Source: an uncultured Nocardioides sp.
GTDB taxonomy: Bacteria > Actinomycetota > Actinomycetes > Propionibacteriales > Nocardioidaceae
DNA: 64,000 bases
NCBI RefSeq assembly: GCF_947489365.1
Contig: NZ_CANLDB010000004.1
Span: 310,001-374,000 of the forward strand
Direction: 5' to 3'
The notes under the pieces were generated by a model, which worked only from the letters and a program-made list of their open reading frames with translations, ran no database searches and had not been told where the DNA came from. Both the position numbers and the translations under genes were made by a program. Shown one piece after another: positions 10,999-23,438 of the stretch. Position 1 is the first letter of the stretch. The number at the start of each line of letters is the position of its first letter.

Positions 10999-11867
10999 TC
11001 GCGCCCCAGGTCCCGGTGGGTGGCGCGGGCGTCGTACCCGCGGTCGCGCAGGCGCTGGGCCATCTCCTCGGACATGGCGACGCTGCGGTGCTTGCCGCCC
11101 GTGCAGCCGATCGCGATGGTGGCGAACCGCTTGCCCTCCCGCAGGTAGCCGGCGGCGACCGTCTCGACCAGGGGGACGTACTGGTCCAGGAAGCCCTGCG
11201 CGCCCTCGCGGCTCATCACGTACTCCGCGACCTCGGTGTCGCGGCCGTTCATCGACCGCAGCTCCGGCACCCAGAACGGGTTGGGCAGGAAGCGCATGTC
11301 GGCGACGAGGTCGGCGTCGACGGGGATGCCGTACTTGAACCCGAAGCTGACCACCGAGATCTTCAGCCGCGTGGCGTCGGGGGTGCCGAACGCCTCGGCG
11401 ACGCGGTCGGTCAGCTGGTGGACGTTGAGGGTGGTGGTGTCGATGACGAGGTCCGCGTTGCTCCGCAGGTCGGCCAGGACGACCCGCTCGCGCTGCAGCC
11501 CGTCGAGCAGCCGGCCGCCCGCCTGGAGCGGGTGGGGGCGCCGGGCGGCCTCCTGCCGCCGGACCAGGACGTCGTCGGAGGCGTCGAGGAACAGCAGCGT
11601 CGTACGGCGGCCCGTGGCGCCCTGGGCGACGTTGGCCTGGAGGCTGTCGAAGAACGACCCGGACCGGACGTCGACCACGACGGCGACCGGCTGGCTCGGC
11701 CCCGCGCTCTCGTCGACGAGGCGGACGACGTCGCGCAGCAGGCTGGGCGGCATGTTGTCGACCACGTAGAAGCCGAGGTCCTCCAGCTCCTTGGCGGCCG
11801 TGCTGCGACCGGCGCCGGTCATGCCGGTGACGACGACGAGCTCGCCGGCCGGAGGGGCTGCGCTCAC
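10995..11867 (-). CDS. rapZ: RNase adapter RapZ / P-loop nucleotide-binding protein
   Basis: 290-aa RapZ-family protein. In E. coli RapZ guides RNase E to the GlmZ small RNA; the role in actinobacteria is less clear. The N-terminal Walker A is [20 protein letters not shown], with Arg in place of the usual Lys, a variation I recall from other actinobacterial homologues. The family-specific [11 protein letters not shown] block is near residue 260, preceded by [24 protein letters not shown]. The GTG at 11867 overlaps the uvrC stop (GTGA). A much longer open frame upstream is only the antisense-phase shadow of uvrC. Confidence 0.94.
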   Translation of the reverse strand: MSAAPPAGELVVVTGMTGAGRSTAAKELEDLGFYVVDNMPPSLLRDVVRLVDESAGPSQPVAVVVDVRSGSFFDSLQANVAQGATGRRTTLLFLDASDDVLVRRQEAARRPHPLQAGGRLLDGLQRERVVLADLRSNADLVIDTTTLNVHQLTDRVAEAFGTPDATRLKISVVSFGFKYGIPVDADLVADMRFLPNPFWVPELRSMNGRDTEVAEYVMSREGAQGFLDQYVPLVETVAAGYLREGKRFATIAIGCTGGKHRSVAMSEEMAQRLRDRGYDARATHRDLGRE

Positions 11868-13861
11868 GGGGTGTCCTCGATGATCTCGCCGGTCGCGGTG
11901 TTGACGCTCACGGGAGCATCCTGGCCGACCGCGGGCGCGACCGCCTCCTTGATGGCCGCGGCCGTGCGCGGACCGATGCCGGGGACCTGGGCGATCTCGT
12001 CGACCTCGGCCTGCCGCAGCTTGCGCAGCGAGCCGAAGTGCTTCAGCAGGGTCTTTCGGCGGACCTCCCCCAGGCCCGGCACGTCGTCGAGGGCGCTCTC
12101 GACCATCGACTTGCTGCGGCGGCTGCGGTGGTGGTTGATCGCGAACCGGTGGGCCTCGTCCCGCACGCGCTGCAGCAGGTACAGGCCCTCGGAGGACCGG
12201 GGCAGGATCACCGGGTCCTCCTCGGTCGGCAGCCACACCTCCTCCAGGCGCTTGGCCAGCCCGCACACCGGGACGTCGTCGATGCCGAGCTCCGTCAGCG
12301 CGCGCTGCGCCGCGGCGACCTGCGGCGGGCCGCCGTCCACGACGACGAGGCCGGGGGCGTAGGCGAACTTGCGGGGCCGCCCGGTCTCCGGGTCGACCAG
12401 CATCGGCCCGGAGTCGGTCTGCTGCTCCAGGCTGTTGGACTGCTCGTCGAGGAGCCGCTTGAAGCGCCGCGTGATGACCTCGTGCATCGACGCGACGTCG
12501 TTCTGCCCGTCGACGGCCTTGATCACGAAGCGGCGGTACTCGCTCTTGCGGGACAGGCCGTCCTCGAAGACGACCATGGAGGCGACGACCTCGGTGCCCT
12601 GCAGGTTCGAGACGTCGTAGCACTCGATCCGCAGCGGCGCCTCCTCCAGGTCGAGGGCGTCCGCGATCTCCTCCAGCGCGCGGTTGCGGGTCGTGAGGTC
12701 GCTGGCGCGCTTCGTCTTGTGCAGGGCCAGGGCCTGCAACGCGTTGCGGCCGACGGTCTCCTGCAGGGACTTCTTGTCACCCCGTTGCGGCACCCGGATC
12801 TCGACCCTCGACCCCTTGAGCTCGCCCAGCAGCTGCTCGAGGGTCGCGGTGTCGGGAGGCAGGGCCGGGACGAGGACCTCCCGCGGGATCGTGTCCGCCT
12901 CGCCGGCGTACGCCTGGAGCAGGAAGTTCTCCACGAGCTCGGGGGTGCCGCCCTCCTCGACGCGGTCGGCGACCCAGCCCCGCTGGCCGCGGATCCGGCC
13001 GCCGCGGACGTAGAAGATCTGGACGGCGACCTCGAGGGGGTCCTCCGCGAAGGCGATGACGTCGGCGTCCGCGCCGTCGGACAGCACGACGGTCTGCTTC
13101 TCGAGCGCCCGCTCCATCGCGCCGAGGTCGTCGCGGAGCCGGGCGGCGCGCTCGTACTCCTGCGCCTCCGACGCCGCCATCATCTCCTTGCGGATGCGGG
13201 TCATGAACGGCTTGCTGCGCCCGCCGACGAAGTCGCAGAAGTCGTCGACGATCGCGCGGTGCTCCTCGGCGGTGACCTTGCCGACGCAGGGGGCGGCGCA
13301 CTTGTCGATGTAGCCGAGCAGGCAGGGTCGGCCGATCTGCTGGCTGCGCTTGAACACCCCGGCGCTGCAGGAGCGCATCGGGAAGACGCGCAGCAGCACG
13401 TCGACGGTCTCGCGGATCGCCCAGGCGTGGCTGTACGGGCCGAAGTAGCGGGTGCCCTTGCGCTTCGCGCCCCGCCCGACCATGACCCGCGGGAACTCCT
13501 CGCCGGTCGTCACCGCCAGCCACGGGTACGACTTGTCGTCGCGGTACTTGACGTTGAAGCGGGGGTCGAACTCCTTGATCCAGGAGTACTCCAGCTGCAG
13601 CGCCTCGACCTCGGTCGCCACGACCGTCCACTCGACGCTCGCCGCGGTCGTGACCATCGTCGCGGTGCGGGGGTGGAGGTTCCCGATGTCCTGGAAGTAC
13701 GACGACAGCCGGGCCCGGAGGCTCTTCGCCTTGCCGACGTAGACGACCCGCCCCTTGGGGTCACGGAAGCGGTAGACACCCGGCTGGGTGGGGATCGAGC
13801 CGGGCTCCGGGCGGTACGACAGCGGCCCCCGCGAGGTCCTCCTGGTGCGTCCCGATGCCAC
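11864..13861 (-). CDS. uvrC: Excinuclease ABC subunit C
   Basis: UvrC makes both incisions in nucleotide excision repair. The 665-aa protein has the GIY-YIG nuclease at residues about 20-100 ([21 protein letters not shown]), a UVR motif near 215 ([19 protein letters not shown]), the RNase H-like endonuclease domain ([37 protein letters not shown]) and a tandem helix-hairpin-helix at the C-terminus ([30 protein letters not shown]). The GTG at 13861 is supported by TAGGCT (13868-13873) ending 6 nt upstream, a leaderless-type promoter. Confidence 0.97.
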   Translation of the reverse strand: MASGRTRRTSRGPLSYRPEPGSIPTQPGVYRFRDPKGRVVYVGKAKSLRARLSSYFQDIGNLHPRTATMVTTAASVEWTVVATEVEALQLEYSWIKEFDPRFNVKYRDDKSYPWLAVTTGEEFPRVMVGRGAKRKGTRYFGPYSHAWAIRETVDVLLRVFPMRSCSAGVFKRSQQIGRPCLLGYIDKCAAPCVGKVTAEEHRAIVDDFCDFVGGRSKPFMTRIRKEMMAASEAQEYERAARLRDDLGAMERALEKQTVVLSDGADADVIAFAEDPLEVAVQIFYVRGGRIRGQRGWVADRVEEGGTPELVENFLLQAYAGEADTIPREVLVPALPPDTATLEQLLGELKGSRVEIRVPQRGDKKSLQETVGRNALQALALHKTKRASDLTTRNRALEEIADALDLEEAPLRIECYDVSNLQGTEVVASMVVFEDGLSRKSEYRRFVIKAVDGQNDVASMHEVITRRFKRLLDEQSNSLEQQTDSGPMLVDPETGRPRKFAYAPGLVVVDGGPPQVAAAQRALTELGIDDVPVCGLAKRLEEVWLPTEEDPVILPRSSEGLYLLQRVRDEAHRFAINHHRSRRSKSMVESALDDVPGLGEVRRKTLLKHFGSLRKLRQAEVDEIAQVPGIGPRTAAAIKEAVAPAVGQDAPVSVNTATGEIIEDTP

Positions 13862-13867
13862 CCGCCA

Positions 13868-13873
13868 AGCCTA
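13868..13873 (-). promoter_or_regulatory. Probable -10 element of uvrC (leaderless type)
   Basis: TAGGCT on the minus strand, 6 nt before the uvrC GTG. Confidence 0.5.
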
Positions 13874-13920
13874 CGGACCCCCGCCGACGGCGGGTGCCCC
13901 GGAGGGCCGGTGGAGCTCCG

Positions 13921-14373
13921 TCAGGCGACGGTGATCTCGTCGTTCTCGACGGTGATCTCGACCGTGGGCAGCGGGTCGGTCGCGGGGCCGGCGGTCGGGG
14001 CGCCGTCCTCGAGGGAGAACTTGCTGCCGTGGCAGGCGCAGTCGATGGTCTCGGTGACCTCGGTGACGGTGCATCCCTGGTGGGTGCACTCGGCGCCGAA
14101 GGCCTTGAAGTCCCCCTCGGTGGGCTGGGTGACCACGACGCCCTGGTCGGCGTAGATCACGCCGCCGCCGACGGGGATGTCGCTGGTCGGCGCCAGCGCG
14201 GTCCCGGTGGCGGCGGTCTCGCCGGAACCGGAGTCCGCGCCCGTGTCGGACCCGGAGTCGGAGGAGCAGGCCGCGAGGAACGGGACGCCGAGGCCCACGC
14301 AGGCCACGCCCCCGATCGCCGTACGGCGGGACAGGCAGCGGTGGACGGGCTGGGCGTCGGGGGAAGCGCTCAT
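13921..14373 (-). CDS. Rieske [2Fe-2S] lipoprotein
   Basis: 150-aa exported Rieske protein. The N-terminus has a twin-arginine motif (SRRTAIGG) followed by a hydrophobic stretch and a lipobox (FLAAC, Cys36), so it is probably a Tat-exported lipoprotein. After a Ser/Gly/Asp linker, the Rieske fold carries Cys96/His98 (CTHQGC) and Cys112/His115 (CACHGS) as cluster ligands, with Cys101 and Cys114 as the usual disulfide pair. It stands alone rather than in a bc1 complex operon, so its electron partner is unknown. TACGCT (14381-14386) ends 7 nt before the ATG. Confidence 0.92.
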   Translation of the reverse strand: MSASPDAQPVHRCLSRRTAIGGVACVGLGVPFLAACSSDSGSDTGADSGSGETAATGTALAPTSDIPVGGGVIYADQGVVVTQPTEGDFKAFGAECTHQGCTVTEVTETIDCACHGSKFSLEDGAPTAGPATDPLPTVEITVENDEITVA

Positions 14374-14380
14374 GGCCGTG

Positions 14381-14386
14381 AGCGTA
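14381..14386 (-). promoter_or_regulatory. Probable -10 element of the Rieske lipoprotein gene (leaderless type)
   Basis: TACGCT on the minus strand, 7 nt before the ATG at 14373. Confidence 0.5.
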
Positions 14387-14421
14387 GCCAGGAGGACCTT
14401 GCGAAGACCCTCAGCGGCGCG

Positions 14422-17379
<2,958 letters not shown>

Positions 17380-17426
17380 GGGGCGGGCGGTCCTTCGGGT
17401 CCCTCGTCGTGGACAGGTCGTCGTGG

Positions 17427-17442
17427 TCGAACAAGTGTTCGT
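17427..17442 (-). promoter_or_regulatory. LexA-type SOS box upstream of uvrA
   Basis: TCGAAC-AAGT-GTTCGT matches the actinobacterial/Gram-positive SOS box pattern CGAAC-N4-GTTCG. It lies 48 bp upstream of the uvrA ATG on its strand, where LexA repression of uvrA would be expected. No equally good box was seen before uvrB or uvrC. Confidence 0.8.
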
Positions 17443-17625
17443 CAGCGCGGCGTGCGGCGCAAGGCGCCGCGCCGTCCGGTGGGGAGGCCCGGGCCGCGGG
17501 TGATACCACCTTGCCACGCCGGTGAGGCAGGTACCCAACGCTGTGGGAAGGATCTCCGACCCGCCGCGCGGCGTCCGTCACGCCGTCGTCGCGGGCACGG
17601 GCTCGGGGCTCGGGCGGCCCGGGGG

Positions 17626-17717
17626 CGACTTCCCAGGGTAGGCAGTGACCTTGGCACGTACCGTGCCGAATTCAGCACGGTAGGTGCCGACTTCCCAGGG
17701 GACCCTGGGAAGTCGGC
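17626..17717. repeat. Composite palindromes and direct repeats between uvrA and the 17783 gene
   Basis: The 403-bp divergent gap 17380-17782 has no gene. Besides the SOS box it holds CGACTTCCCAGGG as a direct repeat (17626-17638, 17688-17700). It also holds a 36-bp palindrome centred on GAATTC (17653-17688, arms GGCAC...GTGCC with two mismatched pairs), and a perfect 15-bp inverted repeat with a 2-nt centre (17686-17700 and 17703-17717, arm ending TTCCCAGGG). The last two share three bases. The arrangement looks like a REP-type element rather than a simple terminator, since both flanking genes are transcribed away from it. Confidence 0.75.
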
Positions 17718-17782
17718 CCTGGGCCCCGCCCCGACCATCCCGGCCCGCGCACCGGGGCGGACCCGCGAGGGGCGGGTGCATC

Positions 17783-18502
17783 ATGACCACCATGCCGAGC
17801 GTGGACCTGCAGCCCCTGACCGACTCCACGCGGCGGCTGGTGCGGACCGTCGACGCCCTGGACGAGCCGCTGCTGGCGGCTCCGTCGCTGCTGCCGGGCT
17901 GGAGCCGCTCGCACGTCGTGGCGCACCTCACGCTCAACGCCGAGGCCATGGCGGGGGCGGCCGACGGCGTGCGGGGCAGCACGCCCCGGCCGCTGTACGC
18001 CTCGCGGGAGTCGCGCGACGCCGACATCGAGGAGCTGGCCCACGTCACCTGCACGGAGCTGCGGCAGCGGTTCCTCGCCAGCACCTCGCGCCTGGCCGAC
18101 GCGCTCGCCGGCCTGCCCGACGAGACCCTGGTCGCCGAGGTCGAGTGGTACCCGGGCGGCCCCCTCCGCGCCGTCGCCCAGTTCCCCGAGATCCGCCGCG
18201 CCGAGGTCGAGGTGCACCACGCCGACCTGGCCACCGGCGAGTACGACGCGACGTCCTGGCCGGGCGACTTCCGGGCCTGGCTGATCGACAGCCGCGCCCG
18301 CACGCTGAGCCCGGAGACGGGCGCCGAGCCCTTCACCGTGTACGCCGGCGACCTCGACCGCACCTGGTCGGTCGCGGGCGGCGGCGAGTCCGACCCCGTC
18401 GTCACCGGGTCGTCCGCGGACCTGGCCTGGTGGCTGTCCGGCCGGGGCGACGCCTCGGGTCTCGCCTCGGACGACCCGCTCCCTAGGATCGCGGGATGGT
18501 GA
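17783..18502 (+). CDS. Maleylpyruvate isomerase-family mycothiol-dependent enzyme (DinB fold)
   Basis: 239-aa protein of the actinobacterial maleylpyruvate isomerase/MDMPI group. It has an N-terminal DinB-like four-helix domain with the conserved LLPGWSRSHVVAHLTLNAEA segment (His metal ligand in VVAHL) and a later HHADL (IRRAEVEVHHADLATGE). Members use mycothiol as a thiol cofactor; the substrate here is unknown. The ATG at 17783 is the first plausible start. The frame upstream crosses the palindromic repeats and should not be coding. It overlaps the next gene by 7 bp. Confidence 0.85.
   Translation: MTTMPSVDLQPLTDSTRRLVRTVDALDEPLLAAPSLLPGWSRSHVVAHLTLNAEAMAGAADGVRGSTPRPLYASRESRDADIEELAHVTCTELRQRFLASTSRLADALAGLPDETLVAEVEWYPGGPLRAVAQFPEIRRAEVEVHHADLATGEYDATSWPGDFRAWLIDSRARTLSPETGAEPFTVYAGDLDRTWSVAGGGESDPVVTGSSADLAWWLSGRGDASGLASDDPLPRIAGW
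18484..18489 (+). promoter_or_regulatory. Probable -10 element of the MBL hydrolase gene (leaderless type)
   Basis: TAGGAT ends 6 nt before the ATG at 18496, inside the end of the preceding gene. Confidence 0.5.
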
Positions 18503-19200
18503 CCTCCTCCCCCGAGCCGGCGTCGACGTCCGGCCCCTACACGGGCTCCGTCTCCCCCGGCGGTGACGCCGACGTGCGGGAGCTCGACGCCCTCGTCATC
18601 ACGAAGGTCGCGGTCGACGGGCAGATGTCGAACAACTGCTACCTGCTGCGCTGCACCGCCACCGGCGACCAGCTGCTGGTCGACGCCGCGGACGAGGCGC
18701 CCCGCCTGCTCGAGCTCGTCGGCTCCGCCGGTCTGACGCGTGTCGTCACCACCCACCAGCACTGGGACCACCACCGCGCCCTGGCCGAGGTCGTGGAGGC
18801 CACCGGCGCCGAGGTGCTGGTCGGGGCCCCGGACGCCGAGGAGACCGCGAAGCAGACCGGCGTCACCGTCGACCGCCGGTTGGTCGACGGCGACGAGGTC
18901 ACCGTGGGCGACGTCAGCCTGCGCGTCATCCACCTGGTCGGCCACACCCCCGGCTCCGTCGCGCTCGTGTACGACGACCCGAGCGGGCACCCCCACCTCT
19001 TCACCGGCGACAGCCTCTTCCCGGGCGGCCCGGGCAAGACCTGGTCGGCGGAGGACAACGCGTCGCTGCTCGACGACCTCGAGGCCAAGGTCTTCGGGAC
19101 GCTGCCGGACAGCACCTGGTTCTACCCCGGCCACGGCGACGACTCGACGCTCGGCGCCGAACGGCCCCAGCTGGCGGAGTGGCGCGAGCGGGGTTGGTGA
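18496..19200 (+). CDS. MBL-fold metallo-hydrolase (glyoxalase II-like)
   Basis: 234-aa metallo-beta-lactamase-fold hydrolase. The metal-binding motif THQHWDHHRAL (HxHxDH), GHTPGSVAL, FTGDSLFPGG and the C-terminal YPGHGDDSTLG give a complete two-metal site of the glyoxalase II type. It is adjacent to, and overlaps, a mycothiol-dependent-type enzyme. A thioester hydrolase acting on mycothiol conjugates is therefore a reasonable inference, but the substrate cannot be read from the sequence. The own -10-like TAGGAT suggests independent leaderless expression. Confidence 0.88.
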   Translation: MVTSSPEPASTSGPYTGSVSPGGDADVRELDALVITKVAVDGQMSNNCYLLRCTATGDQLLVDAADEAPRLLELVGSAGLTRVVTTHQHWDHHRALAEVVEATGAEVLVGAPDAEETAKQTGVTVDRRLVDGDEVTVGDVSLRVIHLVGHTPGSVALVYDDPSGHPHLFTGDSLFPGGPGKTWSAEDNASLLDDLEAKVFGTLPDSTWFYPGHGDDSTLGAERPQLAEWRERGW

Positions 19201-20141
19201 CGCAGGAGCCCCGCACCGGACGGCGTACCGCCCCGACCGGGCTCCTGCTGGTCTGCGGGGCCGGGGTCGTCTGGGGCACGATCGGCCCCGCGGTCGCGGT
19301 GGTCGGCGACCGCACCTCCCTGTCGGTGCTGATGATGGGCGCCTACCGGTCGGTCGCCGCCGTCCTGGTGATGGTCGCCGTGGTGGCCCTCGGCCGGCAC
19401 TGGGGCACCTGCCGCCGCCTGCTGCGGGAGGCCGGCGCCCGGGCCGTGACGGTCGGGCTGCTCACGGCGGCCTTCCAGATGCTGTTCTTCGTCGCCGTGC
19501 TGGCGACCGGGGTGAGCGTCGCGACCGTGGTCGCGATGGGCATCCCTCCCGTCCTGCTGCTGGTCCTGCACACCGTCCGCGACCGGCGCGCACCCTCGCT
19601 CGGGCAGCTCGCGACGGTGGCGACCGCGCTGGCCGGTCTGCTGCTGGTCAGCCTGCTCGGGGGCGGCCACGCACCCGGCGGGGAGACGACGGTGTCCGGG
19701 GTGCTGATCGCGCTGGCCTCCGGCGCGGCGTACGCGCTGTCGGCCGAGTTCGGTGGCCCCCTGACCAAGACGTACGGCGCCGTCCCGACCGCTACCGCCA
19801 CCCTGTCGGTGGTCTGCCTGACCCTGGTGCCCCTCGGCGTCGTGACCGCCCTGGTCCTCGACCAGCCGATGACCACGTCGGACCCGGTGGCCTGGTCGCT
19901 CCTGGTCTACCTGGGCGTGGTGACGATGGCGCTCGCCTACGTGCTGCTCTTCGCGGGCCTGCGGACGACGTCCAGCGGCAACGCCGTCCTCGCCACCCTG
20001 CTGGAGCCGGTGACCGCCGTCCTGATCGCCGTGGCGTTCCTCGGCGAGGCGCTCACGGCCGCGGGTGTCGTCGGGTCGGCGCTGGTGCTCGTGGCCATCG
20101 CCAGCCTCGGCCGGCAGCTGGAGGAGCCGGAGCCGAAGTGA
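19197..20141 (+). CDS. EamA/DMT-family transporter
   Basis: About 314-aa integral membrane protein of the drug/metabolite transporter superfamily, with ten hydrophobic segments in two EamA repeats. The first begins GLLLVCGAGVVWGTIGPAVAVV; the second begins SGVLIALASGAAYALSAEFGG. The second repeat carries LEPVTAVLIAVAFLGEALTAAGVVGSALV, the usual EamA C-terminal block. The start is uncertain: GTG 19197 overlaps the preceding stop (GTGA), while GTG 19179 is an in-frame alternative. The exported substrate is unknown. Confidence 0.88.
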   Translation: MTQEPRTGRRTAPTGLLLVCGAGVVWGTIGPAVAVVGDRTSLSVLMMGAYRSVAAVLVMVAVVALGRHWGTCRRLLREAGARAVTVGLLTAAFQMLFFVAVLATGVSVATVVAMGIPPVLLLVLHTVRDRRAPSLGQLATVATALAGLLLVSLLGGGHAPGGETTVSGVLIALASGAAYALSAEFGGPLTKTYGAVPTATATLSVVCLTLVPLGVVTALVLDQPMTTSDPVAWSLLVYLGVVTMALAYVLLFAGLRTTSSGNAVLATLLEPVTAVLIAVAFLGEALTAAGVVGSALVLVAIASLGRQLEEPEPK

Positions 20142-20155
20142 GGCGGGCCCGGCCG

Positions 20156-21607
<1,452 letters not shown>

Positions 21608-21624
21608 CCGCGTCCCGTCGCACC

Positions 21625-22725
21625 TCAGCCAGCGGTGGTGGCGCAGCAGTGCGGGCTGAGCTCGGGGAAGGGCGGGGCGAGGGAGTCGCCGCGCATGATG
21701 CCCGAGCCGGGGGTGGCGCGGCCGTGGCGGGCGCCGAGGGCGTCCGCGGCGAGGACGACGGCGCCGGCGGTGAAGGTGGTGTGCTCCGGCGGCCAGCGGA
21801 CGCCGTCGTCGTACACGTAACCGGTCGCGTAGCGGCCGTCGTCGTCGCGCAGGTGCTGCAGGTCGCCGAGAAGGCGCAGGGCGCGGTCGTGCTCCCCCAC
21901 CGCGTCGAGGGCCATGACGAGCTCGGCGGACTCCGCGCCGGTCACCCAGGGGTTGGTGTGGACGCAGCGCACCCCGAGGCCGGGCACGACGAAGTCGTCC
22001 CACCGCGACTCCAGGAGCGCGCGCCCCTCGGCGCCGCGGACGGCGCCGCCGAGGACCGGGTAGTACCAGTCCATGGCGAACGTCGACTTGTCCGCGAACT
22101 CGCCCGGGTGGCGGCGGATCGCGTGGCCGAGCCGACCACCTGCGAGCTCCCAGCCCGGCTGGGGCCGTCCGAGCAGCTCGGCGATCGCGACCCCGGCGCG
22201 GAGCGCCTGGTAGATCGACGACGACCCGGCGAGCAGCGCGCCGTCCTCGTGGACGTGGGAGGGAGCCCCGTCCACCCAGCACTCCTGCCACGGCATCCCG
22301 CCGAACGGCAGCTGCAGGGCGGTGACCCAGTCGAGGCCGGCCCGGACGGCGGGCCAGCAGCGGCGGACGAAGGCCTCGTCGCGCTCGACCAGCCAGTGGT
22401 GCCACACGCCGACGGCGAGGTACGCCGAGAAGTTCGCGTCGCCGGCGTCGTCCGTGACCACGCCCTCGACGACCGCGGTCGGCCACGAGCCGTCGAACCG
22501 CTGGAGGCCGAGGACCCAGTCGTAGGCGCGCCGGGCGGCGTCGAGGCGGCCGCCGACCACGAGGGCCATGGCGGCCTCGACGTGGTTCCAGACGTCGACG
22601 TGGCGGGCCGGCTCCCAGGGGATGGCCCCGTCGCGCTCCTGGACCCGGGCGATCGAGTCGACCGTCGCGGCCACCCGCTCGGCGTCGAGGACGCCGTCGA
22701 CGGAGGGCAGGGAGGCGCTCGTCAT
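21625..22725 (-). CDS. Alpha/alpha-toroid protein annotated as prenyltransferase-like
   Basis: 366-aa protein rich in helices with repeated aromatic/acidic blocks (VWNHVEAAMALVVGG, QRFDGSWPTAVVEG, DANFSAYLAVGVWHHWL, HEDGALLAGSSSIYQALRAG, VYDDGVRWPPEHTTFTAGAV). Such (alpha/alpha) barrels occur in terpene cyclase/prenyltransferase-like proteins and in glycoside hydrolases; databases usually call this family prenyltransferase. I see no DxDD-type motif that would settle the activity. The ATG at 22725 overlaps the stop of the methyltransferase (ATGA). It is the third gene of the GT4-methyltransferase-toroid operon. Confidence 0.7.
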   Translation of the reverse strand: MTSASLPSVDGVLDAERVAATVDSIARVQERDGAIPWEPARHVDVWNHVEAAMALVVGGRLDAARRAYDWVLGLQRFDGSWPTAVVEGVVTDDAGDANFSAYLAVGVWHHWLVERDEAFVRRCWPAVRAGLDWVTALQLPFGGMPWQECWVDGAPSHVHEDGALLAGSSSIYQALRAGVAIAELLGRPQPGWELAGGRLGHAIRRHPGEFADKSTFAMDWYYPVLGGAVRGAEGRALLESRWDDFVVPGLGVRCVHTNPWVTGAESAELVMALDAVGEHDRALRLLGDLQHLRDDDGRYATGYVYDDGVRWPPEHTTFTAGAVVLAADALGARHGRATPGSGIMRGDSLAPPFPELSPHCCATTAG

Positions 22726-23438
22726 CCGGCCGGCTTGCGGAGGTAGAGGACGAGGCTCTTGCCGACCAGCGGGTCGAGCACCCGCTCCGCCAGGCGGGTG
22801 GCCAGGGGCCGCTTCATGATGTCCCACACCAGGACCTGGTGGTAGGCGCGCACCAGCGGGTGCTTCTCCTTGCGGACACCGACGGCGCACTTGATCCACC
22901 AGTACGGCGTGTGGAGGCCGTGCACGTGGTCCGTGCCGACGACCTCGAGGCCGGCGCCACGGAGCTTCGTCGTCAGCTCCGCGTCGGTGTAGATGCGGAT
23001 GTGCCCGCCGGGGTTGGAGTGGTACTCCGTCGACAGCGCCCAGCAGACCGCCTCGGGGAGCCACCGCGGCACGGTGACCGCCATGGTGCCGCCCGGCCTC
23101 AGCACGCGGGCGAGTTCGCCGATGGCGCGTAGATCGTCGGGGATGTGCTCGAGCACCTCGGCGGCGACGACCCGGTCGAACTCGCCGTCGCCGAACGGCA
23201 GCGCGAGGGCGTCGCCCTCCTTCACGTCGGCGGAGGCGGCGGCGGGCACCTGCCCCTCGTCCGCCATCGCACCGAACAGCTCGCGGACGGACTCGAGCTC
23301 GTCGACGTCCTGGTCGAACGCGATGACGTCGCCGCCGCGCCGGTAGGCCTCGAAGGCGTGGCGCCCGGCGCCGCAGCCCATGTCGAGGATGCGCTCGCCC
23401 GGCCGCAGGCCGAGCCGGTCGAAGTCCACGGTCAGCAC
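22722..23438 (-). CDS. Class I SAM-dependent methyltransferase
   Basis: 238-aa methyltransferase. Motif I is RILDMGCGAGRHAFEAYRRGG; motif II/III blocks are DRVVAAEVLEHIPDDLRAI and LARVLRPGGTMAVTVPRW, which match the Methyltransf_11 family. A Lys/Arg-rich tail (KSLVLYLRKPAG) follows. The GTG at 23438 lies within the last bases of the glycosyltransferase gene (7-bp overlap), so the two are coupled. With the flanking glycosyltransferase it may modify a lipid-linked or secreted glycan. That is inference. Confidence 0.88.
   Translation of the reverse strand: MLTVDFDRLGLRPGERILDMGCGAGRHAFEAYRRGGDVIAFDQDVDELESVRELFGAMADEGQVPAAASADVKEGDALALPFGDGEFDRVVAAEVLEHIPDDLRAIGELARVLRPGGTMAVTVPRWLPEAVCWALSTEYHSNPGGHIRIYTDAELTTKLRGAGLEVVGTDHVHGLHTPYWWIKCAVGVRKEKHPLVRAYHQVLVWDIMKRPLATRLAERVLDPLVGKSLVLYLRKPAG

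Noticed and set aside
17442..17738. Open frames in the uvrA upstream region
   Set aside because: They run through the palindromic repeats and SOS box and have no recognisable protein features.
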